From JALZKA01 sp963721645 (GTDB lineage: Bacteria; Actinomycetota; Thermoleophilia; Solirubrobacterales; 70-9), in assembly GCA_963721645.1 (NCBI GenBank), contig CAVRJK010000002.1, positions 2,108,001 to 2,172,000 of the forward strand: a DNA stretch of 64,000 nt, written 5' to 3'. The stretch's first letter is position 1, and each line of letters starts with the position of its first letter. The position numbers and the translations under genes were made by a program. The notes beneath the pieces were generated by a model. The model saw only the letters and a list, made by a program, of their open reading frames with translations, was not told where the DNA came from and made no database searches. Of the stretch, positions 51,954 through 59,969 are shown one piece after another.

Positions 51954-51994
51954 GGGGTCGCGGCGGGGCCGACCCCGCGTTAGGCGACCCTAAC
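51954..51994. promoter_or_regulatory. Hairpin GGGGTCG..CGACCCC (51954-51976) and adjacent palindrome GTTAGGCGACCCTAAC (51979-51994)
   Basis: The first element is a 7-bp stem with a 9-base loop and may act as the terminator of the lipid operon. The second is a perfect 6-bp inverted repeat with a 4-base spacer, unusually AT-rich for this region. It lies just upstream of the -10-like TAGGTT (52003-52008) of the small Cys-rich gene. Its TTAGG/CCTAA half-sites recall DtxR/IdeR boxes, but the spacing is shorter than the classical 19-bp site. Confidence 0.5.
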
Positions 51995-52002
51995 TTCTGT
52001 GG

Positions 52003-52008
52003 TAGGTT
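52003..52008 (+). promoter_or_regulatory. -10-like box TAGGTT of a leaderless promoter
   Basis: TAGGTT ends 7 bases before ATG 52016, the spacing expected if transcription starts at the A of the start codon. There is no ribosome site. The same word with 6- to 7-base spacing precedes the decarboxylase (32909-32914) and the acyltransferase (61043-61038, minus strand). Confidence 0.5.
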
Positions 52009-52015
52009 GGCTTCG

Positions 52016-52201
52016 ATGCCAGAGGGCCGCGCCGTCAAGGTGAAAAAGAAGTGCTGCAAGTCGGGTCCGCGGTGCAAGCGCTGCCCCGCTGCGATGAAGA
52101 AGCTGGAGCGCCGCGGCCTGGCCACCCGGGTCTCGAAGCGCCACTACGTCGTCTCCCTCGAGACAAAGAAGAAGGACTGGAAGCTCGCCCGAGCCCGCTG
52201 A
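52016..52201 (+). CDS. Small basic Cys-rich protein
   Basis: 61 residues: MPEGRAVKVKKKCCKSGPRCKRCPAAMKK..., then LERRGLATRVSKRHYVVSL and a basic end. The CC-x4-RC-x2-C spacing looks like a metal-binding knuckle on a very basic background, suggesting a nucleic-acid-binding or zinc/iron-binding role. I have the impression that similar small proteins are widespread in actinobacteria, but cannot name a family. The gene has its own leaderless-type promoter with a palindrome right upstream. Confidence 0.75.
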   Translation: MPEGRAVKVKKKCCKSGPRCKRCPAAMKKLERRGLATRVSKRHYVVSLETKKKDWKLARAR

Positions 52202-52234
52202 CCCCCGCCGCCCAAAAGGCCCCTGCCGCACCCC

Positions 52235-52251
52235 GAGGGGTCAGACCCCTC
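52235..52251. repeat. Intergenic palindrome GAGGGGTCAGACCCCTC
   Basis: Identical 17-mer to that at 32771-32787. It lies between the small Cys-rich gene (stop 52201) and the alcohol dehydrogenase (start 52335). Confidence 0.8.
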
Positions 52252-52334
52252 ACACAACGCTCACAACGCGAACCGAGCGCCGCCCACCTAGGATGCTCCG
52301 CGGGACCAAATATGGAGGTTGTTGACAGGTGAAG

Positions 52335-53435
52335 ATGCGTGCGGCGGTGCTGGAGGAGTTCGGTGAACCCCTCGTGGTCCAGGAGGTGGATCTTCAAGAT
52401 CCGGCAGCAGGAGAGGTGCTGGTGCGCCTGGTCGCCTGCGGCGTCTGCCACACCGACCTCTATACGGCCTCGGGCGTCGATCCGTCGGGCTACGCCCCGA
52501 CCGTTCTCGGCCATGAAGGCGCCGGCGTCGTCGAGGCGGTCGGCGAAGGCGTCGTCGACGTCGCCCCCGGCGACCATGTGGTGACGCTCTTCTCGCCGCA
52601 GTGCCGCGAATGCGTCCACTGCCTCGACCCGCGCACCAACCTCTGCCTCGCGATCCGCGAGCAGCAAAACCTCGGGTATCTGCCCGACGGCACGGCACGG
52701 CTGTCGCGGGACGGGGAACCGATCCGCCACTTCATGGGGACGTCGACATTCGCGGAGTACACCGTGATGCCGGAGATCGCCCTCGCAAAGGTGCACCCCG
52801 AGGCAGCCCTGGAAGCTGCGTGCCTCTTCGCCTGCGGGCTCTCCACCGGGCTCGGCGCGGCGATGTACACCGCGAGAGTTCAGCCCGGCTCTACCTGCGT
52901 CGTCTTCGGTGCCGGGATGGTGGGGCTGGGCGCCGTGGCGGGCTGCCGCCTCCAGGGAGCGGAGCGGATCATCTGCGTCGATCTCTCGGATGAGCGCCTC
53001 GAACTTGCGAAAGGCCAGGGAGCGACGGACGTCTGGGTTGGATCGGACGAGACGGTCGAGAAGATCCTGGAAGAGACCGACGGGTTCGGTGCGGACTACA
53101 CGTTCGAAGCGACCGGGAACACGGCCGTCATGCGCCAGGCAGTCGAGTCGGCGCGCATGGGTTGGGGTCTCGCGACAGTCGCGGGAGTCGCGGGCAAAGG
53201 CGAGACGCTGGACGTGATCCCCCGCTTCCTGATCACCGGCCGGCGCATCGCCGGGTCGTCATTCGGCGGCGTCAAGGGTCGCGATGGCGTACCCGCGCTG
53301 GTCGACCGCTATCTCGCGGGGGATATCGACGTCGAGCCGTTCATCTCCCATCGCATCCCGCTCGACGACGTCAACAAGGGCTTCGAGCTGATGGAGGCCC
53401 AAGACGGCATCCGCTCAGTGATCGAGTTCAGATAG
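52335..53435 (+). CDS. Zinc-dependent class III alcohol dehydrogenase (thiol-dependent formaldehyde dehydrogenase type)
   Basis: 366 residues from ATG 52335 (AGGTGA upstream; GTG 52329 also possible). Catalytic zinc ligands are in CGVCHTDLY and GHEGAGVVE; the structural zinc Cys set is CRECVHCLDPRTNLC. The NAD loop is VVFGAGMVGLGAVAG. Members oxidise S-hydroxymethyl-glutathione, or the mycothiol adduct in actinobacteria. The next gene is a metallo-beta-lactamase-fold hydrolase 10 bp away, the same pairing as the mycothiol-dependent reductase locus of mycobacteria. So formaldehyde or nitrosothiol detoxification is a reasonable reading. Confidence 0.92.
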   Translation: MRAAVLEEFGEPLVVQEVDLQDPAAGEVLVRLVACGVCHTDLYTASGVDPSGYAPTVLGHEGAGVVEAVGEGVVDVAPGDHVVTLFSPQCRECVHCLDPRTNLCLAIREQQNLGYLPDGTARLSRDGEPIRHFMGTSTFAEYTVMPEIALAKVHPEAALEAACLFACGLSTGLGAAMYTARVQPGSTCVVFGAGMVGLGAVAGCRLQGAERIICVDLSDERLELAKGQGATDVWVGSDETVEKILEETDGFGADYTFEATGNTAVMRQAVESARMGWGLATVAGVAGKGETLDVIPRFLITGRRIAGSSFGGVKGRDGVPALVDRYLAGDIDVEPFISHRIPLDDVNKGFELMEAQDGIRSVIEFR

Positions 53436-53445
53436 AGGAGACGAA

Positions 53446-54213
53446 TTGATTCTGCAGCGAGTCGAACAGGCTGAATGGCTTTCGAATGCCTACCTCGTAA
53501 GCGACGAGCCGGGAGGCCGCGGCGTGCTCGTGGACTCAAACGGCGTTACCGACCCGCTGTCCGAGCGCGCCGAGCGCGAGGGGACGGAGATCACCCACGT
53601 CGTCCTGACCCACCACCACTGGGACCACGTCTTCGAGATGGAGGAGCTGGCCAAGCGGTTCGGCGTGCCGATCATCGCCCACGAGAAGACGGCGGCCCTC
53701 CTCGAGGGACGGCAGGTCGACGAGACCTTCACCGGCGGCGACGTGATCGAATCGGGCGACCTGCGGATCGAGGTGATCGAGACGCCGGGCCATTGCGCTG
53801 ATCACTGTGCGCTCAAGATCAACGAGACCGACGTGATCACGGCCGATGTCCTGTTCAAGGGCACGGTTGGCGGCACTCGCGCGCCGGGCGCCACCGGTTT
53901 CGACGACCTGAAGAGCTCGATCATGGACAAGCTGATGGAGTTGCCGCACGAACTGCGCGTCCACCCCGGCCACAAGCAGCCGACGACGATCGGCACTGAG
54001 TGGGAGGAAAATCCGTTTATCCGCATCTGGCGCGGGCTGGACGAGGAGGGCTCGGAGCCAGTTTCGATCGGCCCGGCCGATGCCGAGGAGCGCGAGGCCG
54101 CAACGCTCGTCCTCTGGGCTCCGGACTACGATGGCGGCAACAAGGCTTGGGTCCGCTTCGAGGACGGCTCGGATGCGGTGGTTGGTGGTTCACAGGTGAA
54201 AAGGGAGAGCTAG
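53446..54213 (+). CDS. Metallo-beta-lactamase-fold hydrolase (glyoxalase II-like)
   Basis: 255 residues from TTG 53446, preceded by GAGGAGACGAA. Metal-binding motif VVLTHHHWDHVFEME, then ETPGHCADHCALKI, VITADVLFKGTVGG and HPGHKQPTTIG, the HxHxDH..H..D..H pattern of glyoxalase II-like enzymes. It probably hydrolyses the thioester made by the upstream dehydrogenase. The C-terminal 55 residues form an extra acidic strand-rich part. Confidence 0.92.
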   Translation: MILQRVEQAEWLSNAYLVSDEPGGRGVLVDSNGVTDPLSERAEREGTEITHVVLTHHHWDHVFEMEELAKRFGVPIIAHEKTAALLEGRQVDETFTGGDVIESGDLRIEVIETPGHCADHCALKINETDVITADVLFKGTVGGTRAPGATGFDDLKSSIMDKLMELPHELRVHPGHKQPTTIGTEWEENPFIRIWRGLDEEGSEPVSIGPADAEEREAATLVLWAPDYDGGNKAWVRFEDGSDAVVGGSQVKRES

Positions 54214-54215
54214 AC

Positions 54216-54836
54216 ATGGGTTTCAGTTGGAAGGCGGGAGCGGCGGTGGCTCTGGCAGGAGGCGTGATCGCATTGGGCGGTTGCGTCGAGTTCGAGGGGC
54301 CGATCAAGGGCAAGCAGATCTCGGAAGACGAAGTGAAGATCGGCTTCCGGATCTGTGACGACAGGAGCGCTGACTGCAATCCGCAGCCGATGGAGAGGCG
54401 CCGCGGCGAGTCGGAGTCGGAGACACGCGTCCTGATTGCCATCCGCGCGCCCAAGGGGACGGGCATGCCGCAGCAGTTCAAGCCGCGGAAGCTGGATGTG
54501 TCCTTCTCCGAGTCCCGTTCGTACAGCAAGGAACTGGATGCCAAGGCGATCCACAAGGGCGGGGAGAGGTGGTACGGATATGTCTCCGGCGACATCTCGG
54601 GCATGGACGCGACCGAGGCGAAGTTCAAGCTGACGCTCGGGCTTCCGAAGAATCCGGGCAAGTTCTTCAAGTTCCGGCCGGTCGTGGGCTATGTGAACGG
54701 CGGTCCCGCGGACAAGGTGCTGTGCTCGGACGACCCGCGCGAGCCCTTCAGCGACGGCGACACGGATTTCGTCTGCATTGACGACCCGGAGACGAACAAG
54801 GAACTGCGAAAGAACATCAAGGTCGAACTCGGCTGA
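54216..54836 (+). CDS. Predicted lipoprotein of unknown function
   Basis: 206 residues from ATG 54216, 2 bases after the preceding stop, with AAGGGAGAG upstream. The signal peptide has a good lipobox (VIALGGC). The mature part is rich in Lys and charged residues with strands such as EVKIGFRICDD, RKLDVSFSESRSYSKEL, WYGYVSGDISGMDATEAKFKLTLGLP and FFKFRPVVGYVNGG. It looks like a beta-sandwich, but I recognise no family. Co-transcription with the detoxification pair is likely from spacing. Confidence 0.75.
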   Translation: MGFSWKAGAAVALAGGVIALGGCVEFEGPIKGKQISEDEVKIGFRICDDRSADCNPQPMERRRGESESETRVLIAIRAPKGTGMPQQFKPRKLDVSFSESRSYSKELDAKAIHKGGERWYGYVSGDISGMDATEAKFKLTLGLPKNPGKFFKFRPVVGYVNGGPADKVLCSDDPREPFSDGDTDFVCIDDPETNKELRKNIKVELG

Positions 54837-54858
54837 CGCGCTTTGTCAAACTCCCGCT

Positions 54859-54931
54859 GGGCGGTTAGCTCAGTTGGGAGAGCATCTCGTTTACACCGAG
54901 AGGGTCGTCGGTTCGAGCCCGGCACCGCCCA
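54859..54931 (+). tRNA. tRNA-Val (anticodon TAC)
   Basis: Cloverleaf: acceptor GGGCGGT pairs with ACCGCCC, D arm TAGCTCAGTTGGGAGAGC, anticodon stem TCTCG/CGAGA with loop TTTACAC, T arm with GGTTCGAGCC. Discriminator A. CCA is not encoded; the next gene's ATG starts one base later. Confidence 0.96.
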
Positions 54932-54932
54932 T

Positions 54933-55688
54933 ATGAATCTCGGCATAGACGGTCGCGTCGCGCTCGTGATGGCGTCGAGCAAGGGAATCGGCAAGGGAAT
55001 CGCGGGCGCGCTCGCTCGGGAGGGCGCAAAAGTTGCGATGGCAAGCCGGTCACTCGATCGCCTCGACGATGCGGCTGCGGCCATCGACGGCGAAACGGCG
55101 ACATTCAAAGCGGACACCGCTGACCTCGAACGAATGACTTCACTGCCCGGCGAGGTGGGCGAACGGCTTGGGGGTGCGGTCGAGATCCTCGTCATCAATA
55201 GCGGCGGGCCGCCCATGGGCAGCGCTCAGGACCGTTCGACCGAGGAGTGGGAAGCCGCGTATCGCGAACTCGTCCTGGCCCCTCGTGCGCTGATCGAGTC
55301 GACGCTGCCGGCGATGCGTGAGAAGCGCTGGGGAAGGATCGTGAACGTGGGCTCCAGCTCGACCATCGAGGTCATCCCGCACCTCGCGCTTTCGAATACC
55401 CATCGGATGGCGGCGATCGGCTACCTGAAGACGCTGTCGCGCGAGGTGGCGGGCGACGGGGTGACCATCAACACCGTGGCGACGGGCAAGATCGCGACCG
55501 ATCGTCTGGCGGACAACAGCGGCTCGCTCGAAGCCGCGCACGCGATGGCAAAGGCTGACGTGCCTGCGGGGCGCCTTGGGACGCCGGAAGAGTACGGCGA
55601 CCTGGTTGCGTTTCTTTGCTCCGAGCGCGCCGCGTACGTGACCGGGACGACGATCCCGATCGACGGCGGCTTGCTGCGCGCAACTTAG
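54933..55688 (+). CDS. Short-chain dehydrogenase/reductase, atypical active site
   Basis: 251 residues. SDR cofactor loop ALVMASSKGIGKGIAGALAREGA, INSGGPP in place of NNAG, catalytic Ser in VNVGSSSTIE, and a C-terminal AYVTGTTIPIDGG. The usual YxxxK is absent: the aligned stretch reads SNTHRMAAIGYLKTLSREVA, a variant I associate with a subgroup of 3-oxoacyl-ACP-reductase-like SDRs. Activity may therefore differ from ordinary SDRs. The start codon lies one base after tRNA-Val, so the mRNA is probably released by tRNA 3' processing and read without a leader. Confidence 0.88.
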   Translation: MNLGIDGRVALVMASSKGIGKGIAGALAREGAKVAMASRSLDRLDDAAAAIDGETATFKADTADLERMTSLPGEVGERLGGAVEILVINSGGPPMGSAQDRSTEEWEAAYRELVLAPRALIESTLPAMREKRWGRIVNVGSSSTIEVIPHLALSNTHRMAAIGYLKTLSREVAGDGVTINTVATGKIATDRLADNSGSLEAAHAMAKADVPAGRLGTPEEYGDLVAFLCSERAAYVTGTTIPIDGGLLRAT

Positions 55689-55729
55689 CGCCGTTGAGCC
55701 GGCCGCCTCAAGCGCTCGAAGAGACCGAG

Positions 55730-56269
55730 TCAGCCCTCGCCGAGCGTGCCGTTCGTGACCAGAACTGCGTTCGAGTCCGCAACCGCTTCGGCCTGTAGCC
55801 GAGCGATCACCTTGAGCGGACTCTCGTCGGTCAAGCCCAGGCCGCTCCAGCGGCCCTTCTCGTAGACCCTGACGCCGAAGTCGGGCTCGAAGTCGGGTTG
55901 CGGAGAGGCGAATATGACGGCGCAGCGCGCACCAGGTTTGTCGGCAGGCGTCGCGTCGTCGCCGAGGCCGAGGGTCTGGGCTTCAGCGTCAAGGCGCGTG
56001 ACGAGGGTCTGGCGATAGCCGTGGGCAGAGTAGGCGTGGATGCCGTCCTGGCGAGGGGCCACGAGGTCTTCGTTCCAGGCTTCGAAGCAGGTACTCGAAA
56101 GGAGCTCTGAGGGCTCCTCCTCGCCGCCCCGGGTCGCGACCACGATCCCGATTATCGCGGCCAAGAGGATGGTCGCACCGAGCGCAATGGCCAGACGAGC
56201 ACGCTGCGACGCGTCCGCGGCGGTCGGCTCGGCGACGCCCTGGTCAACGTCCTGCTCGTCCCCGCTCAT
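55730..56269 (-). CDS. Single-pass membrane protein of unknown function
   Basis: 179 residues from ATG 56269; the frame is open to 56572, but the extra part would overlap the divergent gene. An acidic cytoplasmic tail (SGDEQDVDQGVAEPTAADA) precedes one membrane helix (ARLAIALGATILLAAIIGIVVAT). The outside part has two Cys (STCFEAW, ARCAVIFAS) and VRVYEKGRWSGLGL. No family recognised. Confidence 0.72.
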   Translation of the reverse strand: MSGDEQDVDQGVAEPTAADASQRARLAIALGATILLAAIIGIVVATRGGEEEPSELLSSTCFEAWNEDLVAPRQDGIHAYSAHGYRQTLVTRLDAEAQTLGLGDDATPADKPGARCAVIFASPQPDFEPDFGVRVYEKGRWSGLGLTDESPLKVIARLQAEAVADSNAVLVTNGTLGEG

Positions 56270-56344
56270 CGCGAGCCACGATAGCCAGTGCATAGTGGCG
56301 TCCGGAATGAGTAAAACGACGGAAAACGGGAAAGGGGCGGAAAC

Positions 56345-58324
56345 GTGGCTACGGTGAGGGTGATGTCTGGGACCAGCGTGAAGTTGTGGACTGCCGCTGC
56401 ACTGAGTGTCGGACTGCTGCTGCCCGCAACAGCTGTTGCCGGGCACGGCCTGAAGCTCGATCACCCCTACCCGGGCTTCTCCCCTCCCTCCCCGCCATCG
56501 ACGGCCTCGCAGTCGGGCGGCAAGGAGGCGACCTGGGATCTCGTCGGGACGGTCGCCACCGGCAATCCGCACACGGACCTCGACTTCTTCACCCAGGACG
56601 GCGACACCTACGCATCGGTCGGAACCCTCGGCGTCGGCCCGAACGCCGGTGGCCAGACGATCGTCCAGCTGACAGAGGCCGGAGAGGTTTCACCCAGTTT
56701 CGTTACGGGTCATCCGTCCGCGGGCTGTCTTTCTAACCCGTCCGCGGCATTGGGCCTTCAGCACGACGTCGAGGCGACACCGAAGGGCTCCGGCCTGCCC
56801 CTGAACACCAGGAATCCATACGCGGCCCGGGACGACGCACAGCTACTTGTCGACACGACGGATGCAGCGGGCCGCTGCCATGACCAGGGCGTGGTTGGCC
56901 TCGAGGCCGCACCGCGAGGCGGCTTGGAGTTGATCGACATCACGAACGTCGAGGCGCCAGTCGAGATTGGGCTCACCAGCCACATCGGAGAGGCGCACAC
57001 GGTCAACATCGACCCCAAGCGCCCCCACATCGCCTACGTCTCGTCTTCAGACCGGGTCGGGGTGGACGAGGACGGTGTCCGCGCGAACGAGGATCCAGAC
57101 GGAAACCCCAACGGCTTTGACGGCATCGAGGTGGTGGACATGTCTTCGTGCATGAACCTGCCGGGCTCCATGACAACGGAGGAGCGCCGCGCCGCCTGTC
57201 GGCCCGAGGTGTACCGGTTCCGCTGGCCGAAGACGAAGTGGTCGCTTGGCCACACGCTGCAAAACCAGGTCTGGGGCTGCCACGAGCTCGAGGTGTATCC
57301 ATCCGACCTTCTCACCTGCGGAGCCGGCTCTGGCCTGATCACGATGGATATGGGCGGCGCCTTCAAGGACATGGGCACGCCCACCGATTTCACCGATGAC
57401 GTACCGCGCGGCGAAAAGCTTCCATGCCGGCGACGCGACTCGAGCTCACTGGCACCGTTTGCCACCACGGCAAAGGTCCTCGACTGCGTAGACGGCAAGG
57501 GCGACGGCACCACGGACCTGACGGTGCCCGAGTGGCTCGACGATGGCGCGCCCTCGCTGAAGGGAGTCAAGTGGTACGGCACGGTCCGCCACCAAGGGCG
57601 TACGGCGACCGGCAACATCTCGGCCTACGACTCGACTGAGGACATCGACTTCAACCATGAGGCGGAACTGACGCCGTCCGGACGGTTTCTCCTGGCAACG
57701 GACGAGCGCGGCGGTGGGGTCGTGCCGCCCGGTGCGGCATGCAGTCCGGCGCCCGATAACACCGAGGGCAACGGAGGCATCCACGCTTACCGCTTCAACA
57801 AGGTGGGCAAGAAGGTGACTGGACCGAAGAAGTCTTTCCGCGCCTACGCGAAGAACCCCAAGGGCGGGAGAGCCATCTTCCGCATTCCCATCCGGACTGG
57901 GCCGCAGGGAAGCCTTTGCACAGCCCACGTCTTCCAGATCATCCCGGGGCAGAACCGCATCTTCATGGGCTGGTATTCGCAAGGCACGCTCGTCCTCGAC
58001 TTCAAGGAAAAGCGGAACGGTCGCTTCAAGTTCAAGGAAGCGGGCTACCTGATCCCCGAGAATGCCAATACCTGGGTCTCGCACATCTTCGACTACGAGA
58101 AGAACCCCGACGGCACGTTCACCTATAGGGGCGCGACGGGCGACTTCAATTTGGGCGCGGCTGGAAGAAGCGCGATCGACGTCTATGAGACAACGTTGCC
58201 CGCGCCGCCGAAGCCGCGACGTATCGAGGATTCAGCCTGTAAGCGAAAGCACTGGGGCGCGTTGATGGACCGGCGCGGAGTGCCCTTCCCGAGCAAGGCC
58301 GCGTGCGTCGACTACGCGCGCTGA
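56345..58324 (+). CDS. Large secreted protein, probable beta-propeller (LVIVD-like)
   Basis: 659 residues. A signal peptide (WTAAALSVGLLLPATAVAGHG) is followed by ATWDLVGTVATGNPHTDLDFFTQDGDTYASVGTLG. Repeated strand patterns, GGLELIDITNVEAPVEIGLTSHIGEAHTVNID, GIEVVDMSSC and GLITMDMGG, resemble LVIVD-type propeller blades. Conserved-looking His residues (NPHTDLDF, GEAHTVNID, GCHELEVYP, NHEAELTPSGR, CTAHVFQI, WVSHIFDY) could bind metal. GTG 56345 has AAGGGG 7 bases upstream. Function unknown; similar proteins occur widely in Thermoleophilia. The 3' end overlaps lgt by 13 bases. Confidence 0.8.
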   Translation: MATVRVMSGTSVKLWTAAALSVGLLLPATAVAGHGLKLDHPYPGFSPPSPPSTASQSGGKEATWDLVGTVATGNPHTDLDFFTQDGDTYASVGTLGVGPNAGGQTIVQLTEAGEVSPSFVTGHPSAGCLSNPSAALGLQHDVEATPKGSGLPLNTRNPYAARDDAQLLVDTTDAAGRCHDQGVVGLEAAPRGGLELIDITNVEAPVEIGLTSHIGEAHTVNIDPKRPHIAYVSSSDRVGVDEDGVRANEDPDGNPNGFDGIEVVDMSSCMNLPGSMTTEERRAACRPEVYRFRWPKTKWSLGHTLQNQVWGCHELEVYPSDLLTCGAGSGLITMDMGGAFKDMGTPTDFTDDVPRGEKLPCRRRDSSSLAPFATTAKVLDCVDGKGDGTTDLTVPEWLDDGAPSLKGVKWYGTVRHQGRTATGNISAYDSTEDIDFNHEAELTPSGRFLLATDERGGGVVPPGAACSPAPDNTEGNGGIHAYRFNKVGKKVTGPKKSFRAYAKNPKGGRAIFRIPIRTGPQGSLCTAHVFQIIPGQNRIFMGWYSQGTLVLDFKEKRNGRFKFKEAGYLIPENANTWVSHIFDYEKNPDGTFTYRGATGDFNLGAAGRSAIDVYETTLPAPPKPRRIEDSACKRKHWGALMDRRGVPFPSKAACVDYAR

Positions 58325-59076
58325 ACCGCTGACTCCACATGCACCGCGGGCGCACGGAAGTCGCCCCGCCGGATCCGGACCGCGATCCAGCCGCCGCCTA
58401 CGAAGATCATCGCGACGCTGATCAGCTGCGGCTGCGTCAGCCCCAGGAAGACCTCGTCGTTGCGGCGGATGAATTCGACCAGCAAGCGCTCGGCGCCCGT
58501 CAGGACGAGATACAGGGCGAAGAGCATTCCAACCGTGAAAGCGTCCCGGAGGCGCCAGAGCAGGTAGGCGATGGCTCCGACCGCGAGAGTCTCGTAGATG
58601 GGAGTCGGGTGGACTTCTTCGGTGGTGGGCACCGTGCCGTCGGGATAGGACATCGCCCACGGCCCGTCCCACGGAATGCCGTAATCGCCATCGCCGGAGA
58701 GTTGGCAGCCGATGCGCCCGATCGCATAGCCGAGCGCCAGAGGCACGACAGCGATATCGCATACCTCCCAGACGGCAAGCTTCCTCCAGCGCGCCCACGC
58801 CAGAACGCCGATTGCGCCACCGATCGCGCCGCCGAACCAGACCAGGCCCGAGCCCGAGAAGAGCGGCTCACCCGGGTTCTGGATGACGAAGTCGATCTTG
58901 GCGCCAAGCAGGCCTCCGACGAGGCCCGCGAACACCATCTCGTAAGCCCAGTCCGGCGGCTTGCCGAGCTCAGTGAACCGCTTGGCGAGGACTGCACCGG
59001 CCACGATGAAACCCAGCGCGAAACACAGACCAAAGGTCTGGAGGGTGATGGGGCCAATGTCGATCTCGGGTTGCAT
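58312..59076 (-). CDS. lgt: Prolipoprotein diacylglyceryl transferase
   Basis: 254 residues, polytopic. ITLQTFGLCFALGFIVAG at the start, GLVWFGGAIGGAIGVLAWARW, the Lgt signature GYAIGRIGCQLSGDGDYG, PTPIYETLAVGAIAYLLW and ERLLVEFIRRNDEVFLGLTQPQLISVAMI. It attaches diacylglycerol from phosphatidylglycerol to the lipobox Cys, matching the lipoproteins seen at 27474 and 54216. Slightly shorter than many Lgt proteins but all core motifs are present. Confidence 0.95.
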   Translation of the reverse strand: MQPEIDIGPITLQTFGLCFALGFIVAGAVLAKRFTELGKPPDWAYEMVFAGLVGGLLGAKIDFVIQNPGEPLFSGSGLVWFGGAIGGAIGVLAWARWRKLAVWEVCDIAVVPLALGYAIGRIGCQLSGDGDYGIPWDGPWAMSYPDGTVPTTEEVHPTPIYETLAVGAIAYLLWRLRDAFTVGMLFALYLVLTGAERLLVEFIRRNDEVFLGLTQPQLISVAMIFVGGGWIAVRIRRGDFRAPAVHVESAVQRA

Positions 59077-59125
59077 GGTTGCCGTGTGGGACGCTGAATC
59101 GAACCCGCGTCACACCCGTGTTCAA

Positions 59126-59198
59126 TAGCCCCGACGGGGTTCGAACCCGTGTCGCACGGCTTGAAAAGCCGGCATCATTACCACTAGACCACGGGGCC
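59126..59198 (-). tRNA. tRNA-Glu (anticodon TTC)
   Basis: Minus-strand cloverleaf: acceptor GGCCCCG with CGGGGCT (closing G-U pair), D arm GTCTAGTGGTAATGAT, anticodon loop TTTTCAA flanked by CCGGC and GCCGT (outermost pair mismatched), and T arm GGGTTCGAACCCC. Discriminator A. CCA not encoded. An HTH/nuclease-like gene starts about 60 bp away on the other strand. Confidence 0.94.
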
Positions 59199-59251
59199 GC
59201 AGGAGGACGATTCTACGAGGTGAATGTCCGTCCGATGCATCGTTCAGTTTA

Positions 59252-59265
59252 CGAACATATGTTCG
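59252..59265. promoter_or_regulatory. SOS box (LexA operator) CGAACATATGTTCG
   Basis: A perfect 14-base palindrome fitting the Gram-positive/actinobacterial LexA consensus CGAAC-N4-GTTCG. It overlaps the ATG at 59259 of the HTH/nuclease-like gene and follows a TTTACGAA stretch. DNA damage would be expected to induce the gene. No lexA is in the window. Confidence 0.7.
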
Positions 59266-59969
59266 TCGGTTCTGGCTCCCCTCGAAAGCCCGCTGAGAGA
59301 GCAGCCGCTCGCGAGCTGCGCTCTCACGGCTGGTCGTACAAGAAAATCGCCGCGGAACTCTCGATCTCTCCGTCGAGCGCCTTCAATTGGACCAAAGACA
59401 TCACGCTCTCTCAAGAGCAAACCGACTTCAACCTGGGACGGGGCATCCCCGCCAACTGCGAAGTGGTCAACAGGCGCGCTCGTACTTGGGTGAAGAAGAG
59501 CCGCGACCGTCGCGCCGATCATCAACTGGAGGGGCGATGGCGCGCGCTCGAGGGTGACCCTCTTCACGAGGCCGGGTGCATGCTCTATTGGGCTGAGGGC
59601 GCAAAGGACAAGAACTGCGTCGGGTTCTGCAACTCGGACGTCCACATGGTTCGTTTCTTCGCCCGGTTTCTCCGCAAGTGCTTCGATCTGGGGCCAGGCG
59701 ATTTCTCGATGTCTCTCAACGTATACCTGGGAAACGGGCTTGAGCTTAAGGAGATCGAGGACCACTGGCTGGCGACACTCGAGCTGCCTAGGTCTTGCCT
59801 TCGAAAGCACCAGGTTGATCGCCTCCCCACATCGAGTAGCGGCAAAAAGAGAACTCTTCCCTACGGCGTGTGCAACCTGAAGGTCAAGCGAAGTACACCC
59901 GTCATTCAACACATCTACGGGGCGATCCAGGAGTACGGTGGCTTCGAAGAGCCGAAGTGGCTTGGCTAG
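59259..59969 (+). CDS. HTH plus LAGLIDADG-like (homing-endonuclease-type) protein
   Basis: About 236 residues from ATG 59259 (ATG 59235 is an alternative; the open frame to 59079 merely reads across the tRNA). The N-terminus is a resolvase/Sigma-70-like helix-turn-helix: AARELRSHGWSYKKIAAELSISPSSAFNWTKDI. The C-terminal region has GCMLYWAEGAKDKNCVGFCNSDVHMVRFFARFLRKCFDLGPGDFSMSLNVYLG, which resembles the first motif of LAGLIDADG-like folds (xxxYWAEGxKx..NSDxxMVxxFxxFLR). That reading is from memory of similar hypothetical proteins, not a search. Position next to tRNA-Glu and under an SOS box suggests a mobile or DNA-damage-linked gene. Confidence 0.65.
   Translation: MFVGSGSPRKPAERAAARELRSHGWSYKKIAAELSISPSSAFNWTKDITLSQEQTDFNLGRGIPANCEVVNRRARTWVKKSRDRRADHQLEGRWRALEGDPLHEAGCMLYWAEGAKDKNCVGFCNSDVHMVRFFARFLRKCFDLGPGDFSMSLNVYLGNGLELKEIEDHWLATLELPRSCLRKHQVDRLPTSSSGKKRTLPYGVCNLKVKRSTPVIQHIYGAIQEYGGFEEPKWLG

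Noticed and set aside
51979..51994. A bona fide IdeR/DtxR box
   Set aside because: The half-sites fit, but the spacing is too short for the classical 19-bp operator; kept only as a palindrome of unknown binder.
59079..59258. N-terminal extension of the HTH/nuclease-like protein from 59079
   Set aside because: It would translate straight across the antisense strand of tRNA-Glu.
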